Shown: piece by piece, positions 56,330 through 64,000 of the stretch
How the letters are laid out: every line of letters starts with the position of its first letter
Position numbering within the stretch: position 1 is the stretch's first letter
Source: an uncultured Microbulbifer sp.
GTDB lineage: Bacteria > Pseudomonadota > Gammaproteobacteria > Pseudomonadales > Cellvibrionaceae
Length of the DNA stretch: 64,000 nucleotides
Direction of reading: 5' to 3'
NCBI RefSeq assembly: GCF_947498635.1
Contig: NZ_CANMKV010000020.1
Location: forward strand, 1 to 64,000
Program-made: the position numbers and the translations under genes
Notes under the pieces: model-generated
Told to the model about the DNA's origin: nothing
The model's input: only the letters and a program-made list of their open reading frames with translations
Databases searched by the model: none

Positions 56330-57736
56330 TCACTCTCCACTCATCCCCAGCTCTTTCAGCTTCCTGGTCAGGGTATTTCGCCCCCAACCCAGTAAATCTG
56401 CAGCATCCCGTTTACGTCCGGCAGTATGCTTGAGGGCGATTTCTATCAACGCCTTCTCAAAAGCCGGCACGGCTTCGCTGAGAATTTCCTTGCGCCCGGC
56501 GCTCAGGGCTTGATCGGCCCAGAGTCGCAGGGCCTTTTGCCAGTCCAGGGGGGCTTCGACATCGTTCCCCTGTTGGTGCAATTCCTGCGGTAAATCCTCG
56601 ATATGCACTTCGCGGCCCGAGGCCATCACGGTAATCCAGCGACAGGTGTTTTCCAGCTGGCGCACATTCCCAGGCCAGTCGAGCCCGGCAAGGTATCCCT
56701 CGGCCTCTTTACTCAGAATTTTGGGCTCAACATCGAGATCTGCAGCGGCGGCATTAAAGAAATGACGCACCAATCGTGGGATGTCTTCACGCCTGTCCGC
56801 CAACCGCGGAATATGGATACGAATAACATTCAAGCGGTGAAATAAATCCTCGCGGAATTTATGCTCGCGTACCAACTCCTCCAGGTTCTGATGGGTAGCG
56901 GCAATAATACGCACGTCCACTTTTACCGGGGTGTGACCTCCAACCCGGTAAAACTCCCCATCTGCCAACACGCGCAACAACCGCGTCTGTGTTTCCGCCG
57001 GCATATCACCGATCTCATCCAGGAAAAGGGTACCGCTATTGGCCTGTTCGAAACGCCCGGTGCGCTGGGCACTGGCCCCGGTAAAGGCGCCCTTCTCGTG
57101 GCCAAACAATTCGGATTCCATCAGGTCTTTGGGGATGGCGGCCATATTGAGGGCGATAAATGGCTTATCCCGGCGCGGGCTGTGGTTATGCAGGGCCTGC
57201 GCCACCAGCTCCTTGCCGGTGCCCGATTCACCGTTAATCAATACCGTGATATTCGAGTGAGACAGGCGACCAATGGCGCGAAACACTTCCTGCATAGCCG
57301 GCGCTTCGCCGATAATCTCTTTATTACCCGCACCATTGTCCGGCTCTGCGCGCTCTTCCTGGGCCTGTTCTTTGGCGTGCGCCAAGGCGCGGCGGGTAAC
57401 CGCCACGGCCTCATCGATATCGAAGGGCTTGGGTAAATATTCAAAAGCCCCGCCCTGGTAGGCGGCCACCGCACTGTCGAGATCTGAGTGCGCGGTCATA
57501 ATAATAATCGGCAGGCCCGGACGCTCCGCCTGGAATCGCTCCAGCAGTTTAAACCCGTCGGAACCCGGCATGCGGATATCACTAATCACCACATCCGGCG
57601 AATCGCTGTAAAAATCATCTAGAGCGCGATCACCACTCTCGTAACACTGGGTTTCGATTCCCTCCCGCGAAAGTGCCCGCTCCAGTACCCAGCGGATTGA
57701 TCGGTCGTCGTCAATAATCCAAACGCGATTGCTCAT
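56330..57736 (-). CDS. ntrC: Nitrogen regulation response regulator NtrC
   Basis: A 468-residue sigma-54 activator that opens promoters under nitrogen limitation. It has a receiver domain (1-120; phospho-acceptor Asp53, VISDIRMPG), then an AAA+ domain (about 140-380; Walker A GESGTGKE at 169-176 and the sigma-54-contact GAFTGA), and a Fis-type helix-turn-helix (GRKRDAADLLGWGRNTLTRK). NtrC-type sites occur upstream of ntrB and glnA. The ntrB stop lies 21 bases upstream. Confidence 0.96.
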   Translation of the reverse strand: MSNRVWIIDDDRSIRWVLERALSREGIETQCYESGDRALDDFYSDSPDVVISDIRMPGSDGFKLLERFQAERPGLPIIIMTAHSDLDSAVAAYQGGAFEYLPKPFDIDEAVAVTRRALAHAKEQAQEERAEPDNGAGNKEIIGEAPAMQEVFRAIGRLSHSNITVLINGESGTGKELVAQALHNHSPRRDKPFIALNMAAIPKDLMESELFGHEKGAFTGASAQRTGRFEQANSGTLFLDEIGDMPAETQTRLLRVLADGEFYRVGGHTPVKVDVRIIAATHQNLEELVREHKFREDLFHRLNVIRIHIPRLADRREDIPRLVRHFFNAAAADLDVEPKILSKEAEGYLAGLDWPGNVRQLENTCRWITVMASGREVHIEDLPQELHQQGNDVEAPLDWQKALRLWADQALSAGRKEILSEAVPAFEKALIEIALKHTAGRKRDAADLLGWGRNTLTRKLKELGMSGE

Positions 57737-57757
57737 TCTCTAGGTTCCTGTATTGGC

Positions 57758-58822
57758 TTATTCGGTAACAAGTGGCAGGTAAATCTGGAACACACTGCGA
57801 CCCGGTCGGCTATCGCATTTGATCAGGCCGCGATGCTGGTTGATGATGTTCTGGGAGATAGACAGCCCCAGGCCCGAGCCCTCGGCACGCCCGGAAATCA
57901 TCGGGAAAAATATGCGCTCACGGATCTCCTCGGGAATACCGGGCCCGTTGTCTTCTATTTCAATACGGCAAACCAGCGGGCAGTGGCGCCGGCCGATGGT
58001 GAATTGACGCTGTACCCGAGTGCGCAGCACCATCTCTCCGCTGGCGAGGCCTATGCTCTCGTCGATGGCCTGCATGGCATTGCGGGCGATATTCAACAGG
58101 GCCTGGATTAATTGCTCGGGGTCTGCCGGCACATCGGGAATAGAGGGGTCGTAATCCCGGCGAATGCGTAGTTCGCCCCCGCACTCGGCCTCCACCAACT
58201 GGGCCACCCGCTCCAGAATCTCGTGCACATTACTGGGCGCCAACCGTACCGGCTGGCGCGGCCCCAGCAGGCGATCGACCAGGTTGCGCAGGCGATCCAC
58301 CTCTTCGATGATGATCTGGGTGTACTCTTCGAGCGAGGCATCGGGCAGCTCCCGCTGCAGTAGCTGTGCGGCGCCGCGAATGCCGCCGAGGGGATTCTTT
58401 ACTTCATGAGCCATACCGCGCACCAGATTGCGCGCGGTTTCCTGGGTACTGAGTAGCGCGTCCTCGCGGGCGATACGCAGCAAACGGTCCATCGGCTGCA
58501 CTTCCACCAGCAACACCCCCAGCTCCGGCACGGGGCTCACAGAGTAATCAACGGTGCGTGTTTCCTGATTATGCAGGCGCCAGCGGGCCCGGCGCACCGT
58601 GAATTTCTCACCACTGGCAAGGGCACTGCGCAGAGCCTTCTGCGCCTCAACGGATTCCCGCACCACCTCCTCCAAGGGCATTCCCTCAACCCGCGCGCTG
58701 GAAGCGGCCAATAAATCCTCGGCGGCATTGTTCAGATAGCAGAGTGCTAACTGGTCATCCAACACCAATACCGCAGAGGTAAGGCTGTCTAGTAACTGGC
58801 GCAACTGGCGATCATTGAGCAT
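57758..58822 (-). CDS. ntrB: Nitrogen regulation sensor kinase NtrB
   Basis: A 354-residue soluble histidine kinase that phosphorylates NtrC and is controlled by PII. It has an N-terminal PAS domain (1-110), then the H-box RGMAHEVKNPLGG (His139), and the ATPase boxes with the N-box NIARNAMQAID, the DNGPGIPEEI G1 box and the GSGLGLSIS G2 box. Length is near that of E. coli GlnL. It forms an operon with ntrC, read from a sigma-54-type promoter at 58899-58914. Confidence 0.95.
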   Translation of the reverse strand: MLNDRQLRQLLDSLTSAVLVLDDQLALCYLNNAAEDLLAASSARVEGMPLEEVVRESVEAQKALRSALASGEKFTVRRARWRLHNQETRTVDYSVSPVPELGVLLVEVQPMDRLLRIAREDALLSTQETARNLVRGMAHEVKNPLGGIRGAAQLLQRELPDASLEEYTQIIIEEVDRLRNLVDRLLGPRQPVRLAPSNVHEILERVAQLVEAECGGELRIRRDYDPSIPDVPADPEQLIQALLNIARNAMQAIDESIGLASGEMVLRTRVQRQFTIGRRHCPLVCRIEIEDNGPGIPEEIRERIFFPMISGRAEGSGLGLSISQNIINQHRGLIKCDSRPGRSVFQIYLPLVTE

Positions 58823-58898
58823 TCAATAGTTTCCGCTTCTCAACAGGGGCCTGGGCACGATCCTGCGCCCGGCGCGATAAACCCTTGTACCTAGCCAG

Positions 58899-58914
58899 TG
58901 CAAAAAGCAAACCA
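58899..58914 (-). promoter_or_regulatory. Sigma-54-type promoter of ntrBC
   Basis: Minus strand TGGTTTGCTTTTTGCA: GG and GC separated by exactly 10 bases as the -24/-12 rule requires (consensus TGGCAC-N5-TTGC; the CAC positions are poor). Predicted start near 58889, 66 bases before ntrB. Confidence 0.55.
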
Positions 58915-59039
58915 AAATGGCGCACATGGCGGTCCGAGAGGCACAGTCCGACCACCGCAGTATTTTTACGCTGCCCGGTCTCTGCAGCAGCCCAATCAAC
59001 CACAGGAAAAGGTAGAAACGTACAAGGAGAACGACCTGC

Positions 59040-59054
59040 GCACCATATTAGTGC
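59040..59054. promoter_or_regulatory. NtrC-type enhancer site of ntrBC
   Basis: GCACCATATTAGTGC, a 15-base near-perfect match to the NtrC dyad (GCAC-Y-A-N3-T-R-GTGC). It lies inside a longer symmetric sequence (TGCGCAC at 59037-59043 and GTGCGCA at 59051-59057). Its centre is about 158 bases upstream of the predicted transcription start. Confidence 0.7.
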
Positions 59055-59138
59055 GCAAGCTATTGATTCACCAGCGAGTCTCAAAGAGGAGTAGCGCCCT
59101 CCCAAAAGAGGCAGTTGGCGCCGGTATTGGCTAGAGAC

Positions 59139-59789
59139 TCAGGGGGTGGGCTGCGCCTGGGGGATGCCCGGCCCCACGGGGGCTTTGGGAGCCTGCGGAG
59201 CACGCGGTGCCGGGTTGTCCGGGAGCCTTCCCCCCGGACGCTTCACATACAGGGTGATCACCTGAGACTGGGCCAAGACCTGTCCTCTGGCATCGGTAAG
59301 CACCGCCTGCACCGAATGGGTGCCCCGCTCTAGTAGGGAGATATCCAGACCCGCTCCCTCGGAGCTGCCGTTCCAGGGCTTGCCATCAACTACTGCAAAG
59401 AAGCTGGCCCCCTCCGGATACACCGGTTGTACGTTGACCTGCAGTGGAATAAAGCGTTGCCCCGGTGGGATCGTAGCGCCGTCCTGCGGACTCACAATCT
59501 GAATAGTGAGGGGGCCCGTGGGCCCTTCTTTGCCCTCATCCTCTCTATCTTTGGGCGACAACTTGCGGGTTGACAACGGGCGCGGCAGGGCGATGGGCTG
59601 TACATTGATCGGGGCCAACTCCACCTTTTGTGCCTGCCCATTGGCCGGTGGCGTATCGCTAAATGTCACCTGGCCATCGGGGCCGACAACTTTGTAAATA
59701 GTGCCCGATGCGCTGCCACCATCGGTGCCGGCAAGGGCAAATAACGGTGTGGCGAGGCACAATACCTTAAGCAATTTTGTATATCCCAT
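59139..59789 (-). CDS. DUF4124-domain exported protein of the gln locus
   Basis: A 216-residue protein with a signal peptide (1-20, ending FALA-GT) and an N-terminal DUF4124 domain (IYKVVGPDGQVTFSDTPP). A beta-sandwich-like region follows (about 95-185; IQIVSPQDGATIPPGQRFI, LLERGTHSVQAVLTDARGQ), then a Pro-rich tail. Proteins of this type commonly lie between glnA and ntrB in gammaproteobacteria. Role unknown, probably periplasmic. Confidence 0.83.
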   Translation of the reverse strand: MGYTKLLKVLCLATPLFALAGTDGGSASGTIYKVVGPDGQVTFSDTPPANGQAQKVELAPINVQPIALPRPLSTRKLSPKDREDEGKEGPTGPLTIQIVSPQDGATIPPGQRFIPLQVNVQPVYPEGASFFAVVDGKPWNGSSEGAGLDISLLERGTHSVQAVLTDARGQVLAQSQVITLYVKRPGGRLPDNPAPRAPQAPKAPVGPGIPQAQPTP

Positions 59790-59937
59790 AGCTCCATCGG
59801 CCGCACAGCGGCGCTCCTTGTGTCTGCTCGATTGTGGGCTCCAACTTGGCGGGGCCAGCTAGCAATAAGCGCTGTAAACGCCGCGACAATGATCGACGGC
59901 AAAAACAACCACCCCAGTGAAAGTGTACCTCCAATAA

Positions 59938-59968
59938 AAAAGCCCGCACCAGGGCGGTGCGGGCTTTT
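59938..59968 (-). terminator. Rho-independent terminator of glnA
   Basis: AAAAGCCCGCACC / GGTGCGGGCTTTT, 13-bp perfect stem with 5-base loop, 40 bases after the glnA stop; the minus strand continues TTTTTATT. Confidence 0.88.
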
Positions 59969-60008
59969 CGAGAACAGCTCGACGGCATCACTGTGATGCC
60001 GCTCGCTA

Positions 60009-61415
60009 TTACACGGAGTAGTACATATCGAACTCAACCGGGTGTGTGGTCATGTTCAGGCGCTCTACTTCTTCACGCTTCAAATCGATGTAGGCATCGA
60101 TTGCGTCGTCAGTGAATACGCCGCCTTCGGTCAGGAAGGCGCGATCGCTATTCAGTGCGTCCAGGGCACCTTCCAGGCTCTCGGCTACCGTCGGGTACTC
60201 AGCCAACTCTTCGGGCGGCAGGTCGTACAGATCCTTGTCGGCGGCATCGCCGGGGTGGATCTTGTTCTTAACACCGTCGAGGCCCGCCATCAGCAGTGCG
60301 GCGAACGCCAGGTAGGGGTTGGCGGTCGGATCCGGGAAACGGGTCTCGATGCGCTTACCTTTCGGCGAGGTCACATACGGAATGCGAATGGAAGCGGAGC
60401 GGTTGCGCGCAGAGTAAGCCAGGATAACCGGTGCTTCGAAGCCCGGTACCAGACGCTTGTAGGAGTTGGTAGACGCGTTACAGATCGCATTCAGAGCGCG
60501 TGCGTGCTTCACGATACCGCCGATATAATACAGAGCGGTCTCGGACAGACCCGCGTAGGCGTCGCCGGCAAATTGGTTTACGCCATCCTTGGTGAAGGAC
60601 TGGTGTACGTGCATGCCGGAACCGTTATCGCCAACCAGGGGCTTGGGCATAAAGGTTGCCGTTTTACCGTAAGCGTGCGCCACATTGTGCACAGCGTACT
60701 TGAGGATCTGTACCTCATCCGCTTTCTTGGTCAGAGTGTTAGCGGCAACGCCGATCTCACACTGTCCTGCGGTGCCCACTTCGTGGTGGTGCACTTCTAC
60801 ACGCAGACCCATCTGCTCCATAGCGGAACACATGGCAGCGCGCACATCGTGCAGGGAGTCGACCGGGGGTACGGGGAAGTAACCGCCCTTAACACCCGGA
60901 CGGTGACCGATATTGCCCTCGGCAAAGCTGTGACCGGAGGACCAGGCCGCCTCTTCGGAATTGATTTTGTAGAAGGCGCCGCCCATTTCGGCACCCCAAG
61001 TAATGTCGTCGAATACGAAGAACTCGGGCTCTGGGCCGAACAGTGCGGTGTCGCCCAGACCGGTGGACTTCAGATATTCCTCGGCGCGCAGTGCAATGGA
61101 GCGGGGATCACGCTCGTAGCCCTGACCGGTGACCGGGTCCACGATGTTACAGCGAATAATAACGGTGCTCTCATCGGTGAAGGGGTCGAGGAACGCGGTA
61201 TCGTCATCCGGCATCAGGATCATGTCGGACTCATTGATACCCTTCCAGCCAGCGATAGAGGAGCCATCAAACATCTTGCCCTCTTCGAAGAACTCGCCGT
61301 CAATCTCCGACACAGGGATGGAAACGTGCTGTTCTTTACCCTTGGTGTCGGTGAAGCGCAGGTCTACCCACTTAGCCTCACTCTCTTTAATCAAATCGAG
61401 CGTTTTCGCTGACAT
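60009..61415 (-). CDS. glnA: Glutamine synthetase type I
   Basis: A 468-residue dodecameric enzyme that makes glutamine from glutamate, ammonia and ATP. Start is ATG 61415 ([20 protein letters not shown]); the track's longer reading upstream lacks credible protein. Signatures: [16 protein letters not shown] (N-terminal beta-grasp), [17 protein letters not shown] (ATP/glutamate site), [19 protein letters not shown], and the adenylylation Tyr in [10 protein letters not shown], so adenylyl-transferase control is likely. Expression is probably from a sigma-54 promoter activated by NtrC. Confidence 0.98.
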   Translation of the reverse strand: MSAKTLDLIKESEAKWVDLRFTDTKGKEQHVSIPVSEIDGEFFEEGKMFDGSSIAGWKGINESDMILMPDDDTAFLDPFTDESTVIIRCNIVDPVTGQGYERDPRSIALRAEEYLKSTGLGDTALFGPEPEFFVFDDITWGAEMGGAFYKINSEEAAWSSGHSFAEGNIGHRPGVKGGYFPVPPVDSLHDVRAAMCSAMEQMGLRVEVHHHEVGTAGQCEIGVAANTLTKKADEVQILKYAVHNVAHAYGKTATFMPKPLVGDNGSGMHVHQSFTKDGVNQFAGDAYAGLSETALYYIGGIVKHARALNAICNASTNSYKRLVPGFEAPVILAYSARNRSASIRIPYVTSPKGKRIETRFPDPTANPYLAFAALLMAGLDGVKNKIHPGDAADKDLYDLPPEELAEYPTVAESLEGALDALNSDRAFLTEGGVFTDDAIDAYIDLKREEVERLNMTTHPVEFDMYYSV

Positions 61416-61496
61416 TGCTGTCCTCCAGGTCTTGAAAAGTAATTGGTCGCTATGCCTTTGCTGCCGGCATTCACTCTTTACCTGGCGTGAAATAAA

Positions 61497-61511
61497 GCAA
61501 GGAGTGTGCCA
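61497..61511 (-). promoter_or_regulatory. Sigma-54 promoter of glnA
   Basis: Minus strand TGGCACACTCCTTGC, an exact match to the -24/-12 consensus TGGCAC-N5-TTGC. Predicted start near 61486, 71 bases before the glnA ATG. Confidence 0.88.
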
Positions 61512-61616
61512 AATTAGGGCAGCCGCGCCGCAGCGGCGACTAGCGCCGGTGCGGGCCCCAGCACTGGGCCGACTGGGGCAGGATAGATGTATTGTGGCCG
61601 AGCAGCCACAGGTAAA

Positions 61617-61633
61617 TGCACCATTCTGGCGCG
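61617..61633. promoter_or_regulatory. NtrC-type enhancer site of glnA
   Basis: TGCACCATTCTGGCGCG: GCACCA and TGGCGC half-sites separated by 3 bases, one mismatch from the NtrC dyad (TGGTGC). Its centre is about 139 bases upstream of the predicted start. A weaker GCACAACCAAGTTGC lies at 61662-61676. A TATAAT-like -10 for thiI is at 61689-61694. Confidence 0.6.
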
Positions 61634-61735
61634 ATCGTTCTCGAGGGCGCTCATTAACAGTGCACAACCAAGTTGCCTCCGGCTAGTTTATAATGCCGCA
61701 CCTTCTTATCAACATGCGGTACCACACGGATTCCC

Positions 61736-63220
61736 ATGCACTTTGTCGTCAAGTTTTTTCCAGAGATCACCATCAAGAGCAACCCTGTGCGCAAGCGGAT
61801 GTCTCGCCAGCTCAAGGACAACCTGCAGCGCCTGCTGCACCAGCTGGACGACCGCATTCAAGTGCGCAAAGACTGGGAAAAGATCGATGTGATCGCCCCG
61901 GATGCCGTAGCGCACCTGGGCAGCCGTATCGAAGAGGTGCTCTCCCATACTCCCGGTATCGCCAACTTCTCCCGCGTGCAACAGTTCCCCCTGGGCGACC
62001 TGCACGATATGTATGAGAAAACCCTGGCGGTGTGGGGCCCAGCCCTCAAGGACAAAACGTTTTGTGTGCGGGTAAAACGCACCGGCAAGCACGACTTCCA
62101 ATCTCTAGATGTCGAACAGTACGTGGGGGGTGGTCTCAATCAGAATACCGAGGCGGCCGGGGTCAAACTGAAAAACCCGGATATCACCGTGAAGCTGGAG
62201 GTCCGCCACGACAAGCTCAACGTGATCGAGGTACAGCACCCCGGTCTCGGCGGTTTTCCCCTGGGCACACAGGACCCGGTGTTGTCGCTGGTATCCGGCG
62301 GCTTTGACTCCACCGTGGCCAGCTACCTGATGATGAAGCGCGGCCTGCGCACTCACTTCCTGTTTTTCAACCTGGGTGGGCGCCAACACGAGCTGGGCGT
62401 GAAGGAAGTGGCCTATTACCTGTGGAATAAATACGGTGCCTCCCACCGGGTGCGCTTCGTAACGGTGCCCTTTGATGAGGTGGTGGCAGAGATCCTAGAG
62501 CGCGTCGACGACTCCCATATGGGCGTGATTCTGAAACGCATGATGCTGCGTGCCGCCGATGTGATTTCCAAGGAACTAGAAGTAGACGCAGTGGTAACCG
62601 GTGAGGCGATCGCCCAGGTTTCCAGCCAGACCCTGAAAAATCTGGCGGTCATTGATAGCGTCACCGACACCCTGGTACTGCGCCCGCTGATCACCACCGA
62701 TAAAACCGACATTATCCGCACTTCGCGGGAAATCGGCACCGAGGAATTCGCCGCGAATATGCCCGAGTACTGCGGCGTGATCTCGGTGAAACCCACCACC
62801 CGCGCGAAGATTGAAAAAGTGGAGTCTGAGGAAAACCGCTTCGACTTCACCATCCTCGATCGCGCCATCAGCAATCGTTCGATCCAGAATATCGATCAGG
62901 TGATCGAAGAGGTGGATGGCGAGGCCCCAGAAGTGGAGGTTCGCGAGGAGGCCGGCGGCGCCGTCGTACTCGATATCCGCCACCCGGACGAAGAGGAAAT
63001 GGACCCACTGGAGCTCGAGGGCGCAGAGGTGCAGACCATTCCCTTCTATCGCTTGAACAGCAACTTCGCCCAGCTGGATCAGGAACGCGAATACCTGCTC
63101 TACTGCGCTCGCGGAGTGATGAGCCGCCTGCACGCCTCGCACCTGCTAGACGAGGGCTTCCGCAATGTCGGCGTACTGCGCCCACAGATTCCACACCGCC
63201 CCGAAGGCCTCAAGAAGTAG
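61736..63220 (+). CDS. thiI: tRNA 4-thiouridine / thiazole synthesis sulfurtransferase
   Basis: A 494-residue enzyme that activates tRNA U8 with ATP and delivers sulphur to it, and supplies sulphur for thiamine. It has an N-terminal ferredoxin-like part and THUMP domain (to about 165), an AANH/PP-loop domain with SGGFDSTVA (187-195), and a C-terminal rhodanese-like extension with the catalytic cysteine near residue 457 (LLYCARGVMS). This long form is usual in gammaproteobacteria. It is divergent from glnA and followed by typA. Confidence 0.95.
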   Translation: MHFVVKFFPEITIKSNPVRKRMSRQLKDNLQRLLHQLDDRIQVRKDWEKIDVIAPDAVAHLGSRIEEVLSHTPGIANFSRVQQFPLGDLHDMYEKTLAVWGPALKDKTFCVRVKRTGKHDFQSLDVEQYVGGGLNQNTEAAGVKLKNPDITVKLEVRHDKLNVIEVQHPGLGGFPLGTQDPVLSLVSGGFDSTVASYLMMKRGLRTHFLFFNLGGRQHELGVKEVAYYLWNKYGASHRVRFVTVPFDEVVAEILERVDDSHMGVILKRMMLRAADVISKELEVDAVVTGEAIAQVSSQTLKNLAVIDSVTDTLVLRPLITTDKTDIIRTSREIGTEEFAANMPEYCGVISVKPTTRAKIEKVESEENRFDFTILDRAISNRSIQNIDQVIEEVDGEAPEVEVREEAGGAVVLDIRHPDEEEMDPLELEGAEVQTIPFYRLNSNFAQLDQEREYLLYCARGVMSRLHASHLLDEGFRNVGVLRPQIPHRPEGLKK

Positions 63221-63224
63221 CCTC

Positions 63225-63255
63225 TGCGCGCGGGCGCTTGCTGCGTCCGCGCGCA
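63225..63255 (+). terminator. GC-rich hairpin after thiI
   Basis: TGCGCGCGG / CCGCGCGCA, 9-bp perfect stem with 13-base loop, 4 bases after the stop. No T tract follows; function as terminator is unsure. Confidence 0.45.
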
Positions 63256-63430
63256 CCTCCCACAACAGTGGGGTCCACTATTCTGAACATGGCCGGTGAT
63301 TTTTTACTCAAAATCACTCCCAATTGTCATGCGGCCCCCCTATAATCGCCGCCTTTGGCCGGAATGCTGCTGTAGAAACCCCGCAGGCCCCCGCCCCGAT
63401 TTACCCAGATTTAACGCCCAGAGGCCCCCA

Positions 63431-64000
63431 GTGATAGACAATCTGCGCAATATTGCGATTATCGCCCACGTAGACCACGGCAAAACCACCCTGGTGGACA
63501 AGCTGCTGTCCCAGTCCGGCACTCTCGACCGCCGCGACGAAGGCGCAGAGCGGGTCATGGACTCCAACGATCAAGAGCGTGAGCGCGGCATCACCATCCT
63601 GGCGAAAAACACCGCCATTCGCTGGAACGACTACCGCATCAACATCGTCGATACCCCCGGACACGCCGACTTCGGCGGCGAGGTAGAGCGCGTACTGTCC
63701 ATGGTCGACTCTGTATTGCTGCTGGTAGACGCGGTCGACGGCCCCATGCCGCAGACTCGCTTCGTCACCCAGAAAGCCTTTGAGCAGGGCCTCAACCCCA
63801 TCGTGGTGATCAATAAGATCGACCGTCCCGGCGCGCGCCCGGACTGGGTGATGGATCAGGTCTTCGACCTGTTTGACAGCCTCGGCGCCACCGATGAACA
63901 GCTGGACTTCCCGGTAGTCTATGCCTCCGCCCTCAACGGTATCGCCGGTCTCGACGACACCGACCTGGCCGATGATATGACACCGCTGTTCCAGATGATC
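63431..64000 (+). CDS. typA: GTPase BipA/TypA, 5' part (cut by window end)
   Basis: First 190 codons of a translational GTPase that aids 50S assembly and stress responses. The GTG at 63431 starts the known N-terminus ([17 protein letters not shown]). G1 is AHVDHGKTT (14-22), G2 is in [14 protein letters not shown]3 is DTPGHAD and G4 is [10 protein letters not shown]. The reading frame is open to the window end. glnA, thiI and typA are neighbours in related genomes. Confidence 0.97.
   Translation, partial: MIDNLRNIAIIAHVDHGKTTLVDKLLSQSGTLDRRDEGAERVMDSNDQERERGITILAKNTAIRWNDYRINIVDTPGHADFGGEVERVLSMVDSVLLLVDAVDGPMPQTRFVTQKAFEQGLNPIVVINKIDRPGARPDWVMDQVFDLFDSLGATDEQLDFPVVYASALNGIAGLDDTDLADDMTPLFQMI

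Larger units (their letters stand above)
58823..59138. other. ntrB upstream region
   Basis: Holds the sigma-54-type promoter and NtrC-type dyad described separately. Short frames on both strands (for example 58812-59105 minus) are not credible genes. Confidence 0.6.

Noticed and set aside
58812-59105. 97-codon minus-strand ORF between ntrB and the DUF4124 gene
   Set aside because: It would overlap the sigma-54 promoter and NtrC site and shows no protein-like features.
60042-61412. 456-codon frame antisense to glnA
   Set aside because: Shadow frame of glnA with Gly/Val/His-rich, non-domain sequence.

Overview
The window looks like chromosome of a marine, GC-moderate gammaproteobacterium. Gene content and order (pgk-fba; yrfG-hslR-hslO-pckA; glnA-ntrB-ntrC with thiI and typA divergent; an RDD/SpoIIM/DUF4129/DUF4350/MoxR/DUF58 operon) fit the Cellvibrionales, and Microbulbifer is my best guess. 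That name is inferred from gene content and protein style, not from a database match. No rRNA, tRNA, CRISPR array, prophage or complete insertion sequence was found.

Layout. 0-5 kb: a decayed membrane-protein fragment at the left edge, a lysophospholipase-like hydrolase, the glycolytic pair pgk-fba, and a single-domain globin. 5-11.5 kb: an M16 metallopeptidase lipoprotein, a secreted subtilase with a PA insert, and a LysR/monooxygenase divergent pair. 11.5-17 kb: an AT-rich, gene-poor accessory stretch with a glycine-betaine-binding-protein pseudogene, a MITE-like element, a seven-bladed FG-GAP lipoprotein, and a decayed IS whose terminal repeats match the MITE. 17-28 kb: envelope and hydrolase genes (SPFH lipoprotein, DUF350, transglutaminase-like protein, metzincin, YggN-like protein, alpha/beta hydrolase), then a PLP decarboxylase/SGNH/ArsR/NIPSNAP/ABM cluster. 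28-37 kb: DUF2237-DUF2939, and divergently a multi-gene membrane operon ending in MoxR and DUF58. 37-41 kb: a 2OG-Fe(II) oxygenase and a probable copper-acquisition pair (His-rich DUF2946-like protein and Met-rich TonB receptor). 41-45 kb: outer-membrane barrel, orphan HicB, cysK-cysQ, YhhN. 45-51 kb: yrfG-hslR-(trypsin-like protease)-(DUF4124)-hslO-pckA. 51-56 kb: tandem M15-like peptidases, AI-2E transporter, peroxiredoxin, PAS protein, and a decayed lipoprotein gene. 56-64 kb: the nitrogen-regulation locus ntrC, ntrB, DUF4124 gene and glnA, then thiI and the start of typA.

How the genes work together. The clearest regulatory circuit is at 56-62 kb. Both glnA and ntrBC have a -24/-12 (sigma-54) promoter and an upstream NtrC-type dyad at enhancer distance, so NtrB/NtrC probably controls its own operon and glutamine synthetase. 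The 30-37 kb operon is translationally coupled throughout and encodes an AAA+ MoxR ATPase, its usual DUF58 partner and several membrane proteins, consistent with an envelope-assembly or stress complex of unknown substrate. The 45-51 kb block carries heat- and redox-stress functions beside pckA.

No clearly undescribed large system (defence island, biosynthetic cluster, retroelement) was found. The most unusual items are the MITE/IS pair, three genes in different stages of decay, the duplicated membrane-anchored M15-like proteins with a shared cysteine pair, and the MoxR operon.
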